From Sulfurimonas sp. (GTDB taxonomy: Bacteria; Campylobacterota; Campylobacteria; Campylobacterales; Sulfurimonadaceae), in contig JAMORZ010000087.1 of the NCBI GenBank assembly GCA_027063295.1, positions 1-11,313 of the forward strand: 11,313 nucleotides of DNA. Direction: 5' to 3'. Below the pieces are notes generated by a model. The model saw nothing but the letters and a program-made list of their open reading frames with translations, was not told the DNA's origin and ran no database searches. Below, piece after piece: positions 6,681-11,313 of the stretch (the stretch's first letter is position 1; the number at the start of each line of letters is the position of its first letter). Made by a program: the position numbers and the translations under genes.

Positions 6681-8426
6681 ATGCAAAAACTCAATAAACT
6701 TTTTTTACTCTTACTTTTTCACTTTTCTATTTTGTATGGAGTAGGGTTTTTGATGCCAGATGAAGCATTTAAACCTTATGCCAAAGTTAACAACAACTCC
6801 ATTGAAGCTGGAGTAGAGCTTGGTGAAGATATCTACCTTTATGCTGATAAAGTTAAAATTGAATTGCAAGAAACAAAGAACTTAAAGATACAAAGTATTA
6901 AAAAACCACAAAGTGTAGAGTTACACGGAGATCAAGTATATAGAGAATCTCCTGTTTTTATCATTACACTGCAAAACCCAAAGCAACAAGCTGGAGTTGA
7001 AGATTTTAAAGTAAAAATCTCCTATCAAGGGTGTTCTCAACAGGGAATTTGTTATGAACCTTATACAAAAGAGATACCGCTGCGTTTAGATCTCTCAAAG
7101 ATCCCTCAATCAATAAACACAACGCAAAGTAGTGTAAAACAAAATGTTTCTCAAACAGATTCGATCGCTTTGAGTATGCGTTCAGAGAGTATGTTTTGGA
7201 CACTTGTGAGTTTTTTTGTGTTTGGACTTTTACTTGCATTGACACCTTGTGTGTTTCCTATGATCCCTATCATTTCTGGTCTTATTATCTCTCAAGGCAA
7301 AGGTCTTAGTACAAAAAAAGCATTTTTACTCTCTTTAGTTTATGTTTTAGCGATGGCGTTTGCTTATACCATAGCTGGAGTATCAGCTGGATTGTTTGGT
7401 GCAAATCTTCAAGCAGCATTGCAAACTCCATGGGTTGTGTACACTTTTTCTCTTGTTTTTGTTGCATTGGCTTTGAGTATGTTTGGATATTATGAACTAA
7501 AACTTCCAGATGCTTTAGTAAACAAGGTTAGTCAATCCAATTCAAAACATTCAGGGTTTATTGGTGTTGCAATTATGGGATTTTTATCTGCTTTGATAGT
7601 TGGACCATGTGTTGCAGCACCGCTTGCAGGAGCACTTGTTTATATTGGTCAGACAGGAGATGCACTTCTTGGTGGTTTGGCTTTATTTGTAATGAGTTTG
7701 GGGATGGGTGTTCCTCTGATTATTGTGGGAGTGAGTGCAGGTAAGTTTATGCCAAAACCTGGTGGATGGATGACAATGGTAAGTGCTATCTTTGGTGTGA
7801 TGATGTTGGGTGTTGCTATCTGGATGCTTGAAAAGGTTGTAGATAATTCCATCACAATGTTACTTTATGCTATCTTAGGGATAGGTTTTGCACTCTATCT
7901 TGGTGTTTTTCAAAGAGCAGGGCATTTTGTGAGACACTTAAGTGCTATGGTTCTGTTTATATACTCTGTTGCACTTTTTGTTGGAGCATTGGCAGGGGAG
8001 GTGACATTTCAAAAACCACTCAAATCTTTTCAAGCAAAACAACTCTCAACACAACCACAACATGCAACTCTTGCGTTTGAGGTTGTACACTCTCTTGATG
8101 AACTACAAAAAGTTATGGATGCAAACAAAGGGAGAAAAATTATGCTTGACTTCTCAGCACAATGGTGTGTTGCCTGTAAAGAGTTAGAGGAGATCACCTT
8201 TGCAAACCATGAAGTGCAAACTCTTTTAGGGGAGTATCTTCTGATTAGAGCTGATGTAACAGAAAACTCTTCACAAAACAAAGCACTCTCTCAAAAATAC
8301 TCTGTTTTTGGTCCTCCAGCACTTTTATTTTTTGATGCAAATCATCAACTACAAAATGATAAAACCATCATTGGTTATATCGCTCCAGAAGAGTTTATTA
8401 AGCATTTAGGAAGTATGCAAAACTAA
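6681..8426 (+). CDS. dsbD: Thiol:disulfide interchange protein DsbD
   Basis: Inner-membrane reductant conduit that passes electrons from cytoplasmic thioredoxin to periplasmic disulfide partners. All three classic domains are present in 581 residues. A signal peptide (1 to about 20) leads to the periplasmic alpha domain (FLMPDEAF, then YQGCSQQGICYEP with Cys118 and Cys124). The central membrane domain, roughly 172-440 with about eight helices, carries the paired cysteines in LTPCVFPMIPII (Cys190) and IVGPCVAAPLAGAL (Cys310). The C-terminal thioredoxin-like gamma domain has DFSAQWCVACKELE (Cys496 and Cys499) and FGPPALLFFD with the cis-Pro loop. Every redox cysteine of the family is retained. 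In Campylobacterota, DsbD-type proteins supply reductant for periplasmic thiol repair and cytochrome c maturation; a cytochrome c gene lies 1 kb downstream on the other strand. Its 3' end overlaps lpxB by 21 bp, convergently. Confidence 0.96.
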   Translation: MQKLNKLFLLLLFHFSILYGVGFLMPDEAFKPYAKVNNNSIEAGVELGEDIYLYADKVKIELQETKNLKIQSIKKPQSVELHGDQVYRESPVFIITLQNPKQQAGVEDFKVKISYQGCSQQGICYEPYTKEIPLRLDLSKIPQSINTTQSSVKQNVSQTDSIALSMRSESMFWTLVSFFVFGLLLALTPCVFPMIPIISGLIISQGKGLSTKKAFLLSLVYVLAMAFAYTIAGVSAGLFGANLQAALQTPWVVYTFSLVFVALALSMFGYYELKLPDALVNKVSQSNSKHSGFIGVAIMGFLSALIVGPCVAAPLAGALVYIGQTGDALLGGLALFVMSLGMGVPLIIVGVSAGKFMPKPGGWMTMVSAIFGVMMLGVAIWMLEKVVDNSITMLLYAILGIGFALYLGVFQRAGHFVRHLSAMVLFIYSVALFVGALAGEVTFQKPLKSFQAKQLSTQPQHATLAFEVVHSLDELQKVMDANKGRKIMLDFSAQWCVACKELEEITFANHEVQTLLGEYLLIRADVTENSSQNKALSQKYSVFGPPALLFFDANHQLQNDKTIIGYIAPEEFIKHLGSMQN

Positions 8427-9455
8427 CTCTGCAACTCTTTTGGAACTACCATGTTTAAGATATGTTCTAAGATCTTTTGCATTGTGAAAGAACTGTTCTC
8501 TATCGTATCTATTGTATGCTTCTAAAAGATTTTGTGTTGTTACAGCATCTTGTAAAAACTCAGGATGAAGTTGTTTATTTTTATAAGCTTTTAAAAGGAT
8601 GTTTCCAAGTCCAACATGCTCTATCTTTACCAAACGTGAGCCGATAAAATAATCAAGAGGTTTTGCAATAAAAACCAAGATAAAAGGGATAGCAATCAGT
8701 GAAGCTTCAAGTGTTGCTGTTCCACTGCAAATAAATGCAAAATCAGCTTCTAACAAAGAGCTGTGTGCATCGTTTGTAACTTCAAATGCAGAGATATTAC
8801 CATAGAGTGTTTCAATCTCTTCTTGTGAGAAGTGTTTGGGGATAACCAGTGTTGCTTTGGTGTGTAAAGAGCTATGAAGTTCACGAAAAATAGGCATCAG
8901 TTTTCTTACTTCTGTTTTTCTACTTCCTGGCATAAAAACAATATGTTTGACTTTATCATTGAGAGTATGCTTGTACTCTGTAATTTGATCTAAAAGGGGA
9001 TGTCCAACATACTCAATGGGAGCATTGTCTGGATAATAGTCTGCTTCAAAAGGTAAGATAGAAGCAAGTTTATCAATTGTTTTGGCAAGAACAGGGATAC
9101 GTTTTTTCTTCCATGCCCATGCTTGAGGTAAAATATAGTAGATAATCTCTTTGTGAGGATACTTCTTCTTGAGTTTTTTTGCCAAAGGAAGGTTAAACCC
9201 TGATGAATCGATCAGTAAAACCTTATCTGCATCTTTTGCAAGTTGGACCATCTCATCTGCAAGTTGAAAGAAAAAATGTAGTTTTTTAAGAGCATCTACA
9301 ATCCCCATAATAGCAAGAGACTGCAAATCAATAATAGGCTCTCCTAACTCTTTGTCAAAGATACCTAGAAACTCTACTGAATCACCAAGTTCATTTTTGA
9401 GTGATTTGAGATGGATATTGGCTGAGTGTTCAAGGGCACTAACGAGGAGTTTCAT
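8406..9455 (-). CDS. lpxB: Lipid-A-disaccharide synthase
   Basis: Peripheral membrane glycosyltransferase (GT19) that joins UDP-2,3-diacylglucosamine and lipid X into the lipid A disaccharide, with release of UDP. Family blocks over 349 residues: SALEHSANIHLKSL at the N-terminus (the lineage form of the enteric AGEASGD loop), YYILPQAWAWKKKRI (106-120), YVGHPLLDQ (149-157), FMPGSRKTEVRKLMP (174-188), CSGTATLEASLIAIPFIL (243-260) and VGLGNILL (281-288). The enteric DAPDFN motif reads DSSGFN here (83-88). Length is at the short end for the family. The ATG at 9455 overlaps the stop of the upstream cytochrome gene as ATGA and has an AGGGGA ribosome site 9 nt upstream inside that gene, so translation is probably coupled. 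The assignment is secure. Confidence 0.95.
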   Translation of the reverse strand: MKLLVSALEHSANIHLKSLKNELGDSVEFLGIFDKELGEPIIDLQSLAIMGIVDALKKLHFFFQLADEMVQLAKDADKVLLIDSSGFNLPLAKKLKKKYPHKEIIYYILPQAWAWKKKRIPVLAKTIDKLASILPFEADYYPDNAPIEYVGHPLLDQITEYKHTLNDKVKHIVFMPGSRKTEVRKLMPIFRELHSSLHTKATLVIPKHFSQEEIETLYGNISAFEVTNDAHSSLLEADFAFICSGTATLEASLIAIPFILVFIAKPLDYFIGSRLVKIEHVGLGNILLKAYKNKQLHPEFLQDAVTTQNLLEAYNRYDREQFFHNAKDLRTYLKHGSSKRVAELVLHTS

Positions 9456-9814
9456 GATCCACCATCCCCTTCTGTATAAAAACTATCATCGTAACTCTCC
9501 TTTTGAGTATCATCTTTATAGTTAGCAAAAAATGTTGTTAAGTTGTCAATATCTTCATCACTTAAATCTTGTGCAAATGTAATCATCATTTCTTGTTGTT
9601 GGTTATCAGCTTGTTTGGCACGAAAACGCTTGAGTTTGTAGCTAAGATACCCTTTTGCACGATTTGCCAAGTAGGGGTATCTATGCATCCCTTCTGCTTT
9701 GTGTCCATGGCAAGAGTAACATGCTTTTTGATTGTAGAGCTCTTTTCCTTTTTCGTAGCTACTTTTAGCATAAAGAGAGAAAAACAATAGAAAAAACAAC
9801 GATACTAAACGCAA
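9452..9814 (-). CDS. Small periplasmic c-type cytochrome (c553-like)
   Basis: 120-residue secreted monohaem cytochrome, a likely diffusible electron carrier in the periplasm. An N-terminal signal peptide (LVSLFFLLFFSLYA, cleavage near residue 16) is followed by the haem-binding motif ACYSCHGHKAEG (Cys32, Cys35, His36). Met76 or Met77 in QQEMMITFAQDLSDEDIDNL is the probable sixth haem ligand, in a context typical of class I cytochromes c. The C-terminal tail is acidic and ends GDGGS. The start is a TTG at 9814: GAAGG lies 7 nt upstream and no in-frame ATG precedes the signal peptide. It is the first gene of a two-gene unit with lpxB (ATGA overlap). Its donor and acceptor are unknown. Confidence 0.88.
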   Translation of the reverse strand: MRLVSLFFLLFFSLYAKSSYEKGKELYNQKACYSCHGHKAEGMHRYPYLANRAKGYLSYKLKRFRAKQADNQQQEMMITFAQDLSDEDIDNLTTFFANYKDDTQKESYDDSFYTEGDGGS

Positions 9815-9821
9815 TTCTAAG

Positions 9822-9826
9822 CCTTC
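9822..9826 (-). promoter_or_regulatory. Ribosome binding site supporting the TTG start of the cytochrome gene
   Basis: GAAGG on the minus strand, 7 nt before the TTG at 9814. The nearby ATG at 9828-9826 is out of frame and hits a stop after three codons, so it is not the start. Confidence 0.55.
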
Positions 9827-9832
9827 ATAATT

Positions 9833-9838
9833 TATAAT
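9833..9838 (+). promoter_or_regulatory. Putative -10 box for pyrC'
   Basis: Perfect TATAAT, 28 bp upstream of the pyrC' ATG at 9867. No good -35 is visible. A strong AAAGGTGG ribosome site follows at 9853-9860. Confidence 0.5.
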
Positions 9839-9844
9839 AGCATC

Positions 9845-9850
9845 ATTATA
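9845..9850 (-). promoter_or_regulatory. Putative -10 box for the cytochrome c-lpxB unit
   Basis: Perfect TATAAT on the minus strand, 30 bp upstream of the cytochrome TTG start. A weak TTACCA (9873-9868) lies 17 bp upstream of it and overlaps the pyrC' start codon. The box sits only 6 bp from the plus-strand TATAAT, so the two divergent promoters would compete for polymerase. Confidence 0.45.
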
Positions 9851-9866
9851 TCAAAGGTGGTCTAAA

Positions 9867-11060
9867 ATGGTAATAGTAAATGCAGTTGTTTGCGATAAAA
9901 ATGCTCAACGAGAGGTTGACATTCGCATAGAAAATGGCACGATTGTTGAGATGGGTGTAAATCTTACAAGGGATGGAGATATTGTTGATGCAAACGGTGC
10001 ATATCTTCTTCCTGCACTTATTGATACAAATATAAGACTACAAGACTCGACACTTAATGCAAAAAATATTCAAGCGATTGCGACTTCAGCAAAAAAAGGT
10101 GGTGTAGGTCGTGTTGTTTTAAACGCAGACAGTACACCTGCTGTAGATAATGAAGTGGTTTTAGAGTTTGCACAGCATGGAACTGCTATGGTTGATGATA
10201 TCTCTGTGGATTTGATGCTTAACACATTAAAAGAAGATATGACACTATCAAATATAGCTATTCTTCTGAAAAAAGGAGCAGTTGCTCCATTTATGAGTAC
10301 TATTGCAAAAAATGATCTTGCAATTAAAATCGCTGAATATGTAAAGATGTATAATGTCACACTTTTTTGTAAAGCAGAAGATAATTCACTCATAAACGCA
10401 GGAGTGATGCTAGAGGGGGATGTGAGTTCACACTTAGGCTTAGCGGGGATACCTGTTTTAAGTGAGGTATTACATGTATCACGTATGATTGAGATAGCTC
10501 GTTATTTTGGTATCTCGATTTTATTTAAGGCGATAGCTTCTCCAAGATCTGTAGAACTTATCTATCAAGCAAAACAAGAGGGTGTTGATGTACGTTGTGA
10601 GGTAAGCTTACACCATATTCTTCATTCCGATCATGCTTGTGAAGATTTTAACACAACTGCAAAACTCAATCCCCCTTTGGTATCGGTTGAAGATACAAAA
10701 CTGCTCCAACAAGCTCTAATCGATGGAAAGATAGATATATTGACAACACTCCATCAACCATCATCACCTGTGAACAAAGAGGTTGCGTTTTATGATGCGG
10801 CATATGGATGTGAAGCACTCGATGATACCTTGGCACTTTATTATACAAAGCTTGTAAAAACAGGCATAATTACTATGAGTAAATTGATACAATTGAGTGT
10901 TGCAAATCCTGCAAGTGTATTAGGGTTTGAAAGTGGTGTTTTAGAAGTTGGCTCAAAAATGCCTATGATCCTTTTTGATCCATCAAAAAGTTATGTGATA
11001 GAGAATCCACAATCTCTTTATGATAAAGAGATTGTGGATGGTGTGGTAGATTTTCTTTAG
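9867..11060 (+). CDS. pyrC': Dihydroorotase-like protein PyrC', predicted catalytically inactive
   Basis: 397-residue amidohydrolase-fold protein related to type I dihydroorotase of pyrimidine synthesis. Overall blocks match: PALIDTNIRLQDS (49-61), GLAGIPVLSEVLHVSRMIEIA (191-211), EVSLHHILHSD (245-255), FNTTAKLNPPL (261-271), IDILTTLHQPSSP (289-301) and the C-terminal VANPASVLGF. The chemistry is missing. The metal-binding and substrate DxHxHxR reads DTNIRLQ (both His and the Arg replaced), the usual HxxH near ASPRS reads FKAIAS, and the catalytic Asp of TDHAPH is Leu295 (TLHQPS). Only the SLHH histidines remain. Family knowledge: inactive PyrC' proteins in Pseudomonas and relatives hold aspartate carbamoyltransferase PyrB in an active assembly, and the same role is inferred here, although pyrB is not in the window. 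The start is the ATG at 9867 with a good AAAGGTGG ribosome site. Confidence 0.88.
   Translation: MVIVNAVVCDKNAQREVDIRIENGTIVEMGVNLTRDGDIVDANGAYLLPALIDTNIRLQDSTLNAKNIQAIATSAKKGGVGRVVLNADSTPAVDNEVVLEFAQHGTAMVDDISVDLMLNTLKEDMTLSNIAILLKKGAVAPFMSTIAKNDLAIKIAEYVKMYNVTLFCKAEDNSLINAGVMLEGDVSSHLGLAGIPVLSEVLHVSRMIEIARYFGISILFKAIASPRSVELIYQAKQEGVDVRCEVSLHHILHSDHACEDFNTTAKLNPPLVSVEDTKLLQQALIDGKIDILTTLHQPSSPVNKEVAFYDAAYGCEALDDTLALYYTKLVKTGIITMSKLIQLSVANPASVLGFESGVLEVGSKMPMILFDPSKSYVIENPQSLYDKEIVDGVVDFL
11005..11039. repeat. Perfect 16-bp inverted repeat inside the pyrC' 3' end
   Basis: The left arm ATCCACAATCTCTTTA (11005-11020) and right arm TAAAGAGATTGTGGAT (11024-11039) are exact reverse complements around a 3-nt TGA centre. 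It lies in-frame within pyrC' (encoding about NPQSLYDKEIVDG) and could fold as a long RNA hairpin on either strand. No T-run immediately follows on either strand, so it is not a textbook intrinsic terminator, but it could protect 3' ends or stop the convergent lysS transcript. Confidence 0.85.
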
Positions 11061-11070
11061 GAAAATCTAC
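11046..11070. terminator. Hairpin at the pyrC'/lysS convergent junction (possible bidirectional terminator)
   Basis: GTAGATTTTC (11046-11055) and GAAAATCTAC (11061-11070) form a perfect 10-bp stem around a TTTAG loop. The loop contains the pyrC' stop codon, and the right arm contains the lysS stop (TAG on the minus strand at 11069-11067). Position between convergent genes fits a shared terminator. Neither side has a following T-tract, which lowers confidence in factor-independent termination. Confidence 0.45.
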
Positions 11071-11313
11071 TCAGCTGGAGTTTCATCTTCTGCTTCAGCA
11101 GCTTCTGTATTGAGTGGTTTCATCGCTGGAAAGAGAAGTACATCACGAATAGAGTGCTCATTTGTTAGAAGCATAACAAGTCTGTCGATACCGATACCTT
11201 GTCCAGCAGTCGGCGCCATACCGTAGCTAAGAGCTTCAACAAAGTCACTATCCATCTCATGCGCTTCATCATCACCACACTCTTTTGCTTCCATTTGACC
11301 TTCAAAACGGCAG
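11067..11313 (-). CDS. lysS: Lysyl-tRNA synthetase, class II, C-terminal end only
   Basis: The last 81 complete codons of a class II lysyl-tRNA synthetase, which charges tRNA-Lys with lysine and ATP in the cytoplasm. The frame is open to the right edge (CRFEGQMEAKECGDDEAHEMD), so the start and the first two class II motifs lie outside the window. Motif 3 is clear: APTAGQGIGIDRLVMLLTN, with the Arg that contacts ATP, followed by SIRDVLLFPAMKP, which normally closes the protein. After that comes a short acidic extension rich in Ala and Glu (about NTEAAEAEDETPAE) ending at TAG (11069-11067). It converges with pyrC', leaving 6 bp between stops, within a hairpin. The assignment is secure; the acidic tail is of unknown importance. 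Confidence 0.96.
   Translation of the reverse strand, partial: CRFEGQMEAKECGDDEAHEMDSDFVEALSYGMAPTAGQGIGIDRLVMLLTNEHSIRDVLLFPAMKPLNTEAAEAEDETPAE

Noticed and set aside
8412..8436. Short inverted repeat at the dsbD/lpxB junction as a bidirectional terminator
   Set aside because: Only a bulged 7-bp pairing around TGCA with a 10-nt loop; expected by chance.
10070..10393. Open minus-strand frame of 107 codons opposite pyrC'
   Set aside because: Fully antisense to conserved coding sequence, with Ser/Thr/Ala-rich shadow composition and no start context.

Overview
The window looks like an AT-rich chromosomal segment of a Campylobacterota (former Epsilonproteobacteria) species, probably a free-living Sulfurimonas/Sulfurovum-like bacterium. 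The grounds are the A/T-biased codon use, the tightly packed short operons, the short LpxB whose N-terminus reads ALEHSAN instead of the enteric AGEASGD, a metal-ligand-free PyrC paralogue, a sensor kinase with an H-A/S-HQWRQPLN-type histidine box, and a small c553-like cytochrome. The genus is inferred from remembered family patterns, not from a search. No RNA gene, insertion sequence, phage gene or CRISPR array was seen.

Layout. Positions 1-3415 are a minus-strand run read right to left: a DUF255/YyaL (SPATA20-like) thioredoxin-fold protein, polyphosphate kinase 2, and a 1-acylglycerol-3-phosphate acyltransferase cut by the left edge. Perfect TATAAT boxes precede both ppk2 and the acyltransferase gene, so each may also be transcribed alone. 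A 114-bp divergent spacer (3416-3529) leads into a plus-strand run: a nucleoside 2-deoxyribosyltransferase, then 9 bp later an 859-residue sensor histidine kinase with two tandem periplasmic ligand-binding modules, then after a 76-bp gap a full-length three-domain DsbD. DsbD converges on lpxB with a 21-bp overlap of coding ends. lpxB lies downstream of a small secreted cytochrome c, sharing an ATGA stop/start overlap. A 52-bp divergent promoter region with a perfect TATAAT on each strand separates that cytochrome from a dihydroorotase-like gene (pyrC'), which converges on the 3' end of lysS, cut by the right edge.

How the genes fit together. Most products are housekeeping: phospholipid and lipid A synthesis (acyltransferase, LpxB), polyphosphate/nucleotide metabolism (PPK2, deoxyribosyltransferase, PyrC'), periplasmic thiol reduction and electron transfer (DsbD, cytochrome c), and lysyl-tRNA synthesis. 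The less ordinary items are the deoxyribosyltransferase/dual-sensor kinase pair with no response regulator in view, the PyrC homologue that has lost almost every metal and catalytic residue, and two perfect inverted repeats (16-bp and 10-bp arms) placed back to back at the pyrC'/lysS junction inside coding sequence. No clearly new multi-gene system is evident; the kinase pair and the hairpins are the best candidates for a closer look.
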